NCBI RefSeq assembly: GCF_001426405.1
Contig: NZ_LMEP01000026.1
Span: 293,847 to 357,846, forward strand
Reading direction: 5' to 3'
Origin: Streptomyces sp. Root1304
Lineage (GTDB): Bacteria; Actinomycetota; Actinomycetes; Streptomycetales; Streptomycetaceae
DNA: 64,000 bases
Under the pieces are notes generated by a model. It did no database searches and was not told the DNA's origin. It worked only from the letters and a program-made list of their open reading frames with translations. Positions 52,730-61,207 of the stretch are shown piece by piece (positions within the stretch are counted from its first letter, which is position 1; the number at the start of each line of letters is the position of its first letter). The position numbers and the translations under genes were made by a program.

Positions 52730-54574
52730 ATGACCGACCAGGCCACCGGGCACCATCCGCAGCCGCGGCCCCGTAGCGGCGCTCAGGCCGCCCCCGCCGT
52801 CGAGCACGTCACGGGCGCGCAGTCCCTCATCCGCTCTCTCGAAGAGGTGGGCGCGGACACCATCTTCGGTCTCCCCGGTGGCTGCATCCTCCCGGCGTAC
52901 GACCCGCTGATGGACTCGAAGAAGGTGCGCCACATCCTGGTCCGGCACGAGCAGGGCGCGGGCCACGCGGCCACCGGCTACGCCCAGGCCACCGGCAAGG
53001 TCGGCGTCTGCATGGTGACCAGCGGTCCCGGTGCGACCAACCTCGTCACCCCGATCGCCGACGCGCACATGGACTCGGTCCCGCTCGTCGCGATCACCGG
53101 CCAGGTCGCCTCCAAGGCGATCGGCACGGACGCCTTCCAGGAGGCGGACATCTGCGGCATCACGATGCCGATCACCAAGCACAACTTCCTGGTCACCAAG
53201 GCCGACGACATCCCGCGGACGATCGCCGAGGCCTTCCACATCGCCTCCACCGGCCGTCCCGGCCCGGTCCTGGTCGACATCGCCAAGGACGCCCTCCAGG
53301 CGAAGACCACCTTCAGCTGGCCGCCGCAGACCGACCTGCCCGGCTACCGCCCGGTGACCAAGCCGCACGCCAAGCAGATCCGCGAGGCCGCCAAGCTGAT
53401 CAGCGCGGCCAAGCGCCCGGTCCTGTACGTCGGCGGCGGTGTCATCAAGGCCGGCGCGACCGCCGAGCTGAAGATCCTTGCCGAGCTGACCGGCGCCCCG
53501 GTCACCACCACCCTGATGGCCCTGGGCTCCTTCCCCGACAGCCACCCGCTGCACGTGGGCATGCCCGGCATGCACGGTGCGGTCACCGCCGTCACCGCGC
53601 TGCAGAAGGCCGACCTGATCGTCGCCCTGGGCGCCCGCTTCGACGACCGCGTCACCGGCAAGCTCGACAGCTTCGCCCCCTACGCCAAGATCGTCCACGC
53701 GGACATCGACCCGGCCGAGATCGGCAAGAACCGCGCCGCCGACGTCCCGATCGTCGGTGACGCCCGCGAGGTCATCGCCGACCTGGTCCAGGCCGTCCAG
53801 GCCGAGCACAGCGAGGGCAACAAGGGCGACTACACCGCCTGGTGGAGCGACCTGAACCGCTGGCGCGAGACCTACCCGCTCGGCTACGACCTGCCGGAGG
53901 ACGGCAGCCTCTCGCCGCAGCAGGTCATCCAGCGCATCGGACAGCTCGCCCCCGAGGGCACGATCTACGCCGCGGGCGTCGGCCAGCACCAGATGTGGGC
54001 CGCCCACTTCATCGACTACGAGCAGCCGGCCACCTGGCTGAACTCCGGCGGCGCCGGGACGATGGGCTACGCGGTCCCCGCCGCGATGGGCGCCAAGGCC
54101 GGTCTGCCCGACCGCCCGGTCTGGGCGATCGACGGCGACGGCTGCTTCCAGATGACCAACCAGGAGCTCACCACCTGCGCCCTGAACAACATCCCGATCA
54201 AGGTCGCCATCATCAACAACGGCGCCCTCGGGATGGTCCGCCAGTGGCAGACCCTCTTCTACAACCAGCGCTACTCGAACACCGTCCTGCACTCCGGCCC
54301 GGACGACATCCAGGCGAACAAGGGCACCCGCGTCCCCGACTTCGTCAAGCTCTCCGAGGCCATGGGCTGTGTCGCCCTGCGCTGTGAGGACCCGGCCGAC
54401 CTGGACAAGGTCATCGCCGAGGCCAACGCGATCAACGACCGTCCGGTCGTGGTCGACTTCATCGTCCACGAGGACGCCCAGGTCTGGCCGATGGTCGCCG
54501 CCGGCACCTCGAACGACGAGGTCATGGCCGCCCGGGGCGTCCGCCCCGACTTCGGCGACGGCGAAGACGACTGA
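52730..54574 (+). CDS. ilvB: Acetolactate synthase large subunit
   Basis: TPP-dependent first common enzyme of branched-chain amino acid synthesis; condenses pyruvate with pyruvate or 2-ketobutyrate. 614 residues from ATG 52730 (GAGAAGAG upstream; ATG 52724 also possible). The catalytic glutamate is in ILVRHEQGAGHAATGYAQA, the TPP/Mg motif is IDGDGCFQMTNQELTTCALN through IINN, and GLPGGCILPAYDPL is conserved. Expressed behind the leader-peptide attenuator; ilvN follows by 41 bp. Confidence 0.97.
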   Translation: MTDQATGHHPQPRPRSGAQAAPAVEHVTGAQSLIRSLEEVGADTIFGLPGGCILPAYDPLMDSKKVRHILVRHEQGAGHAATGYAQATGKVGVCMVTSGPGATNLVTPIADAHMDSVPLVAITGQVASKAIGTDAFQEADICGITMPITKHNFLVTKADDIPRTIAEAFHIASTGRPGPVLVDIAKDALQAKTTFSWPPQTDLPGYRPVTKPHAKQIREAAKLISAAKRPVLYVGGGVIKAGATAELKILAELTGAPVTTTLMALGSFPDSHPLHVGMPGMHGAVTAVTALQKADLIVALGARFDDRVTGKLDSFAPYAKIVHADIDPAEIGKNRAADVPIVGDAREVIADLVQAVQAEHSEGNKGDYTAWWSDLNRWRETYPLGYDLPEDGSLSPQQVIQRIGQLAPEGTIYAAGVGQHQMWAAHFIDYEQPATWLNSGGAGTMGYAVPAAMGAKAGLPDRPVWAIDGDGCFQMTNQELTTCALNNIPIKVAIINNGALGMVRQWQTLFYNQRYSNTVLHSGPDDIQANKGTRVPDFVKLSEAMGCVALRCEDPADLDKVIAEANAINDRPVVVDFIVHEDAQVWPMVAAGTSNDEVMAARGVRPDFGDGEDD

Positions 54575-54615
54575 AGCGCGGAACGAAGCAGAGCGAAAAG
54601 GAAGAGACCCAGACC

Positions 54616-55143
54616 ATGTCCACCAAGCACACGCTCTCCGTTCTCGTCGAGAACACGCCCGGCATCCTCGCCCGGATCGCCGCGCTGTTCTCCCGCCGCG
54701 GCTTCAACATCGACTCCCTCGCCGTCGGTGTCACCGAGCACCCCGACATCTCCCGCATCACCATCGTCGTGAGTGTCGAGGACCTGCCCCTGGAGCAGGT
54801 GACCAAGCAGCTCAACAAGCTGGTCAACGTCCTGAAGATCGTCGAACTCGAGCCCAGCGCCGCGATCCAGCGCGAGCTCGTCCTGGTGAAGGTCCGCGCC
54901 GACAACGAGACCCGCTCCCAGATCGTCGAGATCGTGCAGCTGTTCCGCGCCAAGACCGTGGACGTCTCGCCCGAGGCGGTCACCATCGAGGCCACCGGTT
55001 CGAGTGACAAGCTCGACGCCATGCTCAAGATGCTGGAGCAGTTCGGCGTCAAGGAGCTCGTGCAGTCCGGCACCATCGCCATAGGGCGCGGCTCCCGGTC
55101 CATCACGGACCGGTCCCTGCGGGCCCTCGACCGCAGCGCCTGA
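54616..55143 (+). CDS. ilvN: Acetolactate synthase small subunit
   Basis: 175-residue regulatory subunit that activates IlvB and gives valine feedback inhibition. N-terminal ACT domain (SVLVENTPGILARIAALFSR, FNIDSLAVGVTEHPDISRIT) and the C-terminal ALS_ss_C domain (ELVLVKVRADNETRSQIVEI). Full length; cotranscribed with ilvB. Confidence 0.97.
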   Translation: MSTKHTLSVLVENTPGILARIAALFSRRGFNIDSLAVGVTEHPDISRITIVVSVEDLPLEQVTKQLNKLVNVLKIVELEPSAAIQRELVLVKVRADNETRSQIVEIVQLFRAKTVDVSPEAVTIEATGSSDKLDAMLKMLEQFGVKELVQSGTIAIGRGSRSITDRSLRALDRSA

Positions 55144-55172
55144 GAATCATCGCCCGGGAGTCGTCGACGGTC

Positions 55173-55195
55173 GACCGGCGGTCCATCCGCCGGTC
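55173..55195 (+). terminator. Hairpin after ilvN
   Basis: GACCGGCGG (55173-55181), loop TCCAT, CCGCCGGTC (55187-55195): a perfect 9-bp stem 30 bp after the ilvN stop. No U tract. It may be a partial terminator, since ilvC has its own likely promoter. Confidence 0.65.
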
Positions 55196-55236
55196 CGACT
55201 GACGAGACCCGAAAACTTTCCTCCCGCTCCCCGCCG

Positions 55237-55242
55237 TACGGT
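55237..55242 (+). promoter_or_regulatory. Probable -10 box of an ilvC promoter
   Basis: TACGGT predicts transcription from about 55249, giving a leader of about 28 nt that contains AAGGAGA. It would let ilvC be expressed independently of the ilvB attenuator. Confidence 0.5.
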
Positions 55243-55276
55243 GGGACGCAACACCAGCACCTCAAGGAGATACCCA

Positions 55277-56278
55277 GTGGCCGAGCTGTTCTACGACGAC
55301 GACGCCGACCTGTCCATCATCCAGGGCCGCAAGGTCGCGGTGATCGGATACGGCAGCCAGGGCCACGCCCACGCCCTGTCCCTCCGCGACTCCGGTGTCG
55401 ACGTCCGCGTCGGCCTGCAGGAGGGCTCGAAGTCCAAGGCCAAGGCCGAGGAGCAGGGCCTGCGCGTCGTCTCCGTGGCCGAGGCCGCGGCCGAGGCCGA
55501 CCTCATCATGATCCTGACCCCGGACCCGATCCAGGCCCAGGTCTACGAGGAGTCCATCAAGGACAACCTGAAGGAGGGCGACGCGCTCTTCTTCGGTCAC
55601 GGCCTGAACGTCCGCTACGGCTTCATCAAGGTGCCCGAGGGCATCGACGTCGCCCTGGTCGCCCCGAAGGGCCCGGGCCACCTGGTCCGCCGTCAGTACG
55701 AGGAGGGCCGCGGCGTCCCGTGCATCGCGGCCGTCGAGCAGGACGCGACGGGCAAGGCCTTCGCGCTGGCGCTCTCGTACGCCAAGGGCATCGGCGGCAC
55801 CCGCGCCGGCGTCATCAAGACGACCTTCACCGAGGAGACCGAGACCGACCTGTTCGGTGAGCAGGCCGTCCTCTGCGGTGGCACCGCGGCTCTGGTCAAG
55901 GCGGGCTTCGAGACCCTGACCGAGGCCGGCTACCAGCCGGAGATCGCGTACTTCGAGTGCCTGCACGAGCTGAAGCTCATCGTCGACCTCATGTACGAGG
56001 GCGGCCTGGAGAAGATGCGCTGGTCGGTCTCCGAGACCGCCGAGTGGGGCGACTACGTCACGGGCCCGCGGATCATCACCGACGCCACCAAGGCCGAGAT
56101 GAAGAAGGTCCTCGCGGAGATCCAGGACGGCACCTTCGCCAAGGAGTGGATGGCCGAGTACCACGGCGGTCTGAAGAAGTACAACGAGTACAAGACCCAG
56201 GACGAGAACCACCTCCTGGAGACCACCGGCAAGGAGCTGCGGAAGCTCATGAGCTGGGTGAACGACGAGGAGGCGTAA
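55277..56278 (+). CDS. ilvC: Ketol-acid reductoisomerase
   Basis: Isomerises and reduces acetolactate/acetohydroxybutyrate with NADPH. 333 residues, the short class I form. Rossmann motif VIGYGSQGHAHALSLRDSG; VALVAPKGPGHLVRRQYEEG and the C-terminal metal-binding region with ECLHELKLIVDLMYEGG. GTG 55277 follows AAGGAG. Third gene of the ilv cluster. Confidence 0.97.
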   Translation: MAELFYDDDADLSIIQGRKVAVIGYGSQGHAHALSLRDSGVDVRVGLQEGSKSKAKAEEQGLRVVSVAEAAAEADLIMILTPDPIQAQVYEESIKDNLKEGDALFFGHGLNVRYGFIKVPEGIDVALVAPKGPGHLVRRQYEEGRGVPCIAAVEQDATGKAFALALSYAKGIGGTRAGVIKTTFTEETETDLFGEQAVLCGGTAALVKAGFETLTEAGYQPEIAYFECLHELKLIVDLMYEGGLEKMRWSVSETAEWGDYVTGPRIITDATKAEMKKVLAEIQDGTFAKEWMAEYHGGLKKYNEYKTQDENHLLETTGKELRKLMSWVNDEEA

Positions 56279-56288
56279 GCCTTCCGGG

Positions 56289-56317
56289 CGGGGGCCGGAC
56301 ACAGTGTCCGGCCCCCG
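56289..56317 (+). terminator. Terminator after ilvC
   Basis: CGGGGGCCGGAC (56289-56300), loop ACAGT, GTCCGGCCCCCG (56306-56317): a perfect 12-bp stem starting 11 bp after the ilvC stop. Confidence 0.88.
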
Positions 56318-56516
56318 TCCACATCGTTGGACACCTCGTCCAACCACGGACGGGTGATCCTTCCAACGAGGCGCATGAACTGCGCCTGAGCAGCACTACA
56401 CTTCTCAACAACATTCGCGTTCAGGCCCACAGCGTCGTGCGCTTTCACGCGGCAAGCCCCCTCCACCGCCTGCGGCCGTCGGGACGGCCGTCCGCACTGG
56501 ATCTGTGAGGACTCAC

Positions 56517-58106
56517 GTGAGCTCGAAACCTGTCGTACTCATCGCTGAAGAGCTGTCGCCCGCCACCGTCGACGCGCTGGGCCCGGACTTCGAGATCCGG
56601 CACTGCAACGGCGCCGACCGCGCCGAGCTGATCCCCGCGATCGGCGACGTGGACGCGATCCTGGTCCGCTCCGCGACCAAGGTCGACGCCGAGGCCCTCG
56701 CCGCCGCCCGGAAGCTGCGGGTCGTCGCCCGCGCCGGTGTCGGCCTGGACAACGTGGACGTCTCCGCCGCCACCAAGGCCGGCGTGATGGTCGTCAACGC
56801 CCCCACGTCGAACATCGTCACCGCCGCCGAGCTGGCGTGCGGTCTGCTGGTCGCCACCGCGCGCAACATCCCGCAGGCCAACACCGCCCTGAAGAACGGC
56901 GAGTGGAAGCGCAACAAGTACACGGGCGTCGAGCTCAGCGAGAAGACCCTCGGTGTCGTCGGCCTCGGCCGCATCGGCGTCCTGGTCGCCCAGCGCATGT
57001 CGGCCTTCGGCATGAAGATCGTCGCGTACGACCCCTACGTGCAGCCCGCCCGCGCCGCCCAGATGGGGGTGAAGCTGCTGGCCCTGGACGAGCTCCTGGA
57101 GGTCGCCGACTTCATCACCGTCCACCTGCCGAAGACCCCCGAGACCATCGGTCTCATCGGCGACGAGGCGCTGCACAAGGTCAAGCCCTCGGTCCGCATC
57201 GTCAACGCCGCGCGCGGCGGGATCGTGGACGAGGAGGCGCTGTACTCGGCGCTCAAGGAGGGCCGGGTCGCCGGCGCGGGCCTCGACGTGTACGCGAAGG
57301 AGCCCTGCACGGACTCCCCGCTCTTCGAGCTCGACCAGGTCGTCTGCACCCCGCACCTCGGCGCGTCCACGGACGAGGCCCAGGAGAAGGCCGGCATCGC
57401 CGTCGCCCGCTCGGTGCGCCTGGCGCTCGCAGGTGAGCTGGTCCCGGACGCGGTCAACGTCCAGGGCGGTGTCATCGCGGAGGACGTGAAGCCGGGCCTG
57501 CCGCTCGCCGAGAAGCTCGGCCGGATCTTCACCGCGCTCGCGGGCGAGGTCGCGGCCCGTCTCGACGTCGAGGTGTACGGCGAGATCACCCAGCACGACG
57601 TGAAGGTGCTCGAACTCTCCGCGCTGAAGGGCGTGTTCGAGGACGTGGTCGACGAGACCGTGTCGTACGTCAACGCGCCGCTGTTCGCGCAGGAGCGCGG
57701 TGTCGAGGTCCGCCTCACGACCAGCTCCGAGTCGCCCGACCACCGCAACGTGGTCACCGTGCGCGGCACGCTCGCGAACGGCGAGGAGGTGGCGGTCTCC
57801 GGCACGCTGGCCGGCCCCAAGCACCTCCAGAAGATCGTCGCGGTCGGCGACTACGACGTGGACCTGGCGCTCGCCGACCACATGGTGGTGCTGCGCTACG
57901 AGGACCGTCCGGGTGTCGTCGGCACCGTCGGCCGGATCCTCGGCGAGGCCGGTCTGAACATCGCCGGCATGCAGGTCTCCCGCGCGGAGGAGGGCGGCGA
58001 GGCGCTCGTCGTGCTCACCGTGGACGACACGCTGCCCGCGCCGGTGCTCGCGGAGATCGCGGCGGAGATCGGTGCCACCTCGGCCCGTTCGGTCAACCTG
58101 ATCTGA
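56517..58106 (+). CDS. serA: D-3-phosphoglycerate dehydrogenase
   Basis: First enzyme of serine synthesis. 529 residues, the long actinobacterial form: substrate/NAD domains (GVVGLGRIGVLVAQRM; RGGIVDEEALYSAL; CTPHLGASTDEAQEKAG), then the allosteric substrate-binding domain and a C-terminal ACT domain (VVLRYEDRPGVVGTVGRILG), which gives serine feedback inhibition in M. tuberculosis SerA. GTG 56517 follows GAGGAC; GTG 56505 is also in frame. Preceded by a 239-bp gap with the ilvC terminator, so it probably has its own promoter. It makes the serine that sdaA, 50 kb away, destroys. Confidence 0.96.
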   Translation: MSSKPVVLIAEELSPATVDALGPDFEIRHCNGADRAELIPAIGDVDAILVRSATKVDAEALAAARKLRVVARAGVGLDNVDVSAATKAGVMVVNAPTSNIVTAAELACGLLVATARNIPQANTALKNGEWKRNKYTGVELSEKTLGVVGLGRIGVLVAQRMSAFGMKIVAYDPYVQPARAAQMGVKLLALDELLEVADFITVHLPKTPETIGLIGDEALHKVKPSVRIVNAARGGIVDEEALYSALKEGRVAGAGLDVYAKEPCTDSPLFELDQVVCTPHLGASTDEAQEKAGIAVARSVRLALAGELVPDAVNVQGGVIAEDVKPGLPLAEKLGRIFTALAGEVAARLDVEVYGEITQHDVKVLELSALKGVFEDVVDETVSYVNAPLFAQERGVEVRLTTSSESPDHRNVVTVRGTLANGEEVAVSGTLAGPKHLQKIVAVGDYDVDLALADHMVVLRYEDRPGVVGTVGRILGEAGLNIAGMQVSRAEEGGEALVVLTVDDTLPAPVLAEIAAEIGATSARSVNLI

Positions 58107-58146
58107 CGTACGGCCCCGCGGGGTCCCGTACGACTCCGTACCCGGT

Positions 58147-58191
58147 CGTTAGACACTCGTCTTACACAAGCGTCTAACGGCCGGGTACAGT
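58147..58191 (+). promoter_or_regulatory. Promoter and operator-like repeat of the TetR gene
   Basis: CGTTAGAC (58147-58154) and GTCTAACG (58172-58179) form an inverted repeat with partial symmetry between them. A promoter TTACAC (58162-58167), 18 bp, TACAGT (58186-58191) overlaps it; six bases later comes the ATG, so the message is probably leaderless. Self-repression by the TetR protein is likely. Confidence 0.65.
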
Positions 58192-58197
58192 GCTGTC

Positions 58198-58785
58198 ATG
58201 GGACACAAGGAAGACCTGCTCGAAGGCGCCAAGCGCTGCCTCCTGGAGAAGGGGTACGGGCGGACCACGGCCCGCGACATCGTCGCCGCGTCGGGCACCA
58301 ACCTCGCCTCCATCGGCTACCACTACGGCTCCAAGGACGCCCTGCTCCAGCAGGCCTTCCTGGCCCTCACCGAGGAGTGGGGGGACCGGGTCACCCCGCC
58401 GGAGGTCGACGGCGACGAAGGCGGCGCCCCGGAGTCCTCGGCCGATCCGTACGAGCGCTTCCACGCGGTCTGGGCCCGGCTCATCGCCGCCGCCGAGGCC
58501 AGCCGCCCGGTCTGGAAGCTCCAGACCGAGGTCGTCACCCGTCTCGACGACGACGAGAAGCTGCGCGACGCCATCAAGGAGCCGCAGCGGGAGGGCCGGC
58601 TGGGCATCGCCGAGGGCATGCTCGGCATCGACCCGGCCGCCGAACCGGAGAAGGCGCGGGTGGCCGGCCTGCTCTGCCAGGCGCTCGCGACGGGCGTCAT
58701 GATCCAGTGGATGGTCGACCCGGAGACCGCGCCGAGCGCCGACGACCTCACCGAGGGACTCAGGGTCCTGATGGAAGGTCAGTAG
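58198..58785 (+). CDS. TetR-family transcriptional regulator
   Basis: 195 residues. The N-terminal HTH is GAKRCLLEKGYGRTTARDIV followed by AASGTNLASIGYHYGSKDAL, typical TetR. The C-terminal ligand domain is helical and of unknown specificity. ATG 58198 lies 6 bp after its -10 box and directly behind a palindrome that fits an autoregulatory operator. No adjacent enzyme on the divergent side; serA lies upstream on the same strand. Confidence 0.9.
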   Translation: MGHKEDLLEGAKRCLLEKGYGRTTARDIVAASGTNLASIGYHYGSKDALLQQAFLALTEEWGDRVTPPEVDGDEGGAPESSADPYERFHAVWARLIAAAEASRPVWKLQTEVVTRLDDDEKLRDAIKEPQREGRLGIAEGMLGIDPAAEPEKARVAGLLCQALATGVMIQWMVDPETAPSADDLTEGLRVLMEGQ

Positions 58786-58896
58786 GGGGGATTCGGCCGG
58801 AGTTGTCGCTTCCGGCGGCGCCGGGCTGCATGAACAAGGCGGAACTCGTCGGCGCCTGAAACCGGCCGGTCCGCCCGCCCGGTCCGCGACGGCCGT

Positions 58897-60009
58897 TCAG
58901 AGCCGGGCCGACTTCAGGGACATGTGGAGCAGCAGCCGGTCCTCGCCGTCGTCCAGGTCCAGGCCCGTGAGCTGCTCGACCCGGGACAGCCGGTAGTAGA
59001 GCGTCTGGCGGTGGATGCCCAGGGCCGCCGCCGTACGGCCCGCCTGGCCCGCGTTGTCGAGGAACACCTCGGCGGTGCGGGCCAGTTCGGCATGGGCTGG
59101 GGCGAGCAGCGGGGCCACGGCCGGGTCGATCTCCGGGTGGTAGAGCGCCGCCAGCAGCCGGTACGGGCCGATGCCGGCCCACTCGGCGACCGGGCCGAGC
59201 GTCGGCTGTGCCGTGGCGGCGCGGGCCGCCGTGTTGGCCTCGCGCCAGGCCGCCGGGAGCTCCGTGAGGCCCCGGCGGGGGTTGGCGATACCTGCCGGGG
59301 CGGCGGCCCGCAGCCGGTCCGCGGCCGTGTGGGCGGGGGAGAGGTCCTCGGCCGTGCGCAGCCGTACGAGGACGGCGAGGGACTCGCCCTCGGGGAGCGT
59401 GGCGACCGCCGCCGCGCCGGGGACCGCCCGGATCGAGGGGGGCTCGCCCTGCCAGGGGGTCACACAGACCAGGGTGTGCAGTCCGTCGGCGCTGGGGCCC
59501 AGGGCCACCCTGAGGGCGGCGACGGCCATGTCGCTCTGCCAGCCGCGCCCGGCGGTCAGCACCGCGGCGAACTCGCGCGAGAGGTCGGCGTCCGCGCGCT
59601 CCTCGTCGGCGAGGAGTCCGCCGATCCGGGTGGCCACCTCCATCGCGGCCGTGAGCTGGGCGGGTGTGGGGCCGGGCTCGGCGTCCAGGAGCCACACGTA
59701 CCCGAGGACGACACCCCGATGGCGTACGGGCAGACAGAGGCGGTCCCGGAACACCCCGGCGTCCGGGGCGGCCGGGATGCGCACCGGGCCGGTCGCCCGG
59801 GTGATGCCGAAGCCCTCGAACCAGGCGCGGACCGCCGGGGTCGACTTCCGGGTCAGGATCGACCGGGTCCTGACCGGGTCCATCGCCGTGTCGTCGTCGC
59901 TGTCGTGGGCGCCGAAGGCGATCAGACCGAAATCGCGGTTCTCCAGCGTCGCCGGTGCGCCGAGCAGCGCGGAGATCTCGTCCACCAGTTCTTGGTAATC
60001 GCCCTTCAC
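58897..60009 (-). CDS. PucR-family regulator, probable activator of proline catabolism
   Basis: 370 residues. A GAF-like or CdaR-type sensor part (LLGAPATLENRDFGLIAFGA) is followed by a GGDEF-like middle region and a C-terminal PucR HTH (AALGIHRQTLYYRLSRVEQL). It is divergent from putB/pruA with 184 bp between, matching proline-responsive PucR regulators of actinobacteria (PutR/PruR type), which activate those genes with proline. GTG 60009 has GAGAAT six bases upstream, indicating a leaderless message. Confidence 0.88.
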   Translation of the reverse strand: MKGDYQELVDEISALLGAPATLENRDFGLIAFGAHDSDDDTAMDPVRTRSILTRKSTPAVRAWFEGFGITRATGPVRIPAAPDAGVFRDRLCLPVRHRGVVLGYVWLLDAEPGPTPAQLTAAMEVATRIGGLLADEERADADLSREFAAVLTAGRGWQSDMAVAALRVALGPSADGLHTLVCVTPWQGEPPSIRAVPGAAAVATLPEGESLAVLVRLRTAEDLSPAHTAADRLRAAAPAGIANPRRGLTELPAAWREANTAARAATAQPTLGPVAEWAGIGPYRLLAALYHPEIDPAVAPLLAPAHAELARTAEVFLDNAGQAGRTAAALGIHRQTLYYRLSRVEQLTGLDLDDGEDRLLLHMSLKSARL

Positions 60010-60193
60010 AGCGCCATTCTCGCACCCCCTCAGACATATGTATGAGATGCCGCGCACGGATGCGTGACAGCTGTAGATGGCGGACGATCGGAGCGATCCA
60101 TAGGTTTCACGGTGGTTCTTCGTGCTGTTCCCGGTTTCTTGTGAAAGAGCGGGTACGGCCCTTTCGTCACCATGCCCTTTCTGGAGGTGCCCC
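60010..60193. promoter_or_regulatory. Divergent control region of pucR-type gene and putB
   Basis: Contains ACATATGT within a partly symmetric segment near 60031-60045, close to the regulator start, and a repeated CGATC pair near 60087. The regulator promoter -10 is GAGAAT (60021-60016, minus strand). putB has a good ribosome site GGAGGTG. The proline-regulator binding site should be here but cannot be fixed by eye. Confidence 0.45.
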
Positions 60194-61177
60194 GTGCTGG
60201 GTCCCGTGATCCTCGCCGCGTCGCGCAGCGACAAGATGCGCCGTTTCGTGTCGGCCGCCCCCGGGACCAAGCAGGTCGTCGCCCGCTTCATCGCCGGTCA
60301 GTCGGTCGACGACGTCGTCCCGATCGTCCAGGAGCTGAGCGACCGCGGCCTGGAGGTCACCCTCGACGTCGTCGGTGAGGACATCACCACCGTCGAGCAG
60401 TCGTACGCCGCCCGGGACGCCTACCTGGAGCTGATCGGCCGCCTCAAGGAGCTGGGTCTCGGCGAGCGCGCCGAGATGTCCGTGAAGCTGTCGATGTTCG
60501 GCCAGTCCCTCAAGGTCGAGGGGGGCGAGTCCGAAGGGCTCTCGGTTGAGGGTGGCGGCGGGCGGCGGGAGGGCGGTCACGAGCTGGCGCTCGCGAACGT
60601 CCGTCCGGTCGTCGCGGCCGCCGCCGAGATCGGCACCACGGTCACCCTCGACGCTGAGGACCACACCACCCTCGACTCGATGTTCGCCATCCACGAGGAG
60701 CTGCGGAAGGACCACCCGCAGACCGGCTGTGTCATCCAGGCCTACCTCTTCCGCACCGAGGACGACGCCCGTCGCCTCGCCGCGAACGGCTCCCGCGTCC
60801 GGATCGTGAAGGGCGCCTACAAGGAGCCCGCCTCCGTCGCGATCCAGGAGAAGCCCGAGATCGACAAGGCGTACGTCCGGATCATGAAGATCCTGATGGA
60901 CGGCGAGGGCTACCCGATGATCGGCTCGCACGACCCGCGGCTGATCTCCATCGGCCAGGAGCTGGCGCGCCGCGCCGGCCGCAAGCTGGACGAGTACGAG
61001 TTCCAGATGCTGTACGGCATCCGCAGCGAGGAGCAGAACCGCCTCGCCGCCGAGGGACACCGCATGCGCGTCTACACCGCGTACGGCACCGACTGGTACG
61101 GCTACTTCATGCGCCGCCTCGCGGAGAAGCCGGCCAACCTCCTCTTCTTCGTCCGCTCCATCCTCACCAAGGGCTGA
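60194..61177 (+). CDS. putB: Proline dehydrogenase (monofunctional)
   Basis: FAD enzyme oxidising proline to pyrroline-5-carboxylate at the membrane. 327 residues. Family stretches: LDVVGEDITTVEQSYAARDA, TVTLDAEDHTTLDSMFAIHE, CVIQAYLFRTEDDARRLAAN, VRIVKGAYKEPASVA and EFQMLYGIRSEEQNRLA. An unusual Gly/Glu-rich insertion of about 20 residues (VEGGESEGLSVEGGGGRREG) sits between VKLSMFGQSLK and HELALANVRP. GTG 60194 follows GGAGG. Operon with pruA, 30 bp apart. Confidence 0.94.
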   Translation: MLGPVILAASRSDKMRRFVSAAPGTKQVVARFIAGQSVDDVVPIVQELSDRGLEVTLDVVGEDITTVEQSYAARDAYLELIGRLKELGLGERAEMSVKLSMFGQSLKVEGGESEGLSVEGGGGRREGGHELALANVRPVVAAAAEIGTTVTLDAEDHTTLDSMFAIHEELRKDHPQTGCVIQAYLFRTEDDARRLAANGSRVRIVKGAYKEPASVAIQEKPEIDKAYVRIMKILMDGEGYPMIGSHDPRLISIGQELARRAGRKLDEYEFQMLYGIRSEEQNRLAAEGHRMRVYTAYGTDWYGYFMRRLAEKPANLLFFVRSILTKG

Positions 61178-61207
61178 GCCCACCTCTCACAAGGAGTCAC
61201 GAGCCTC

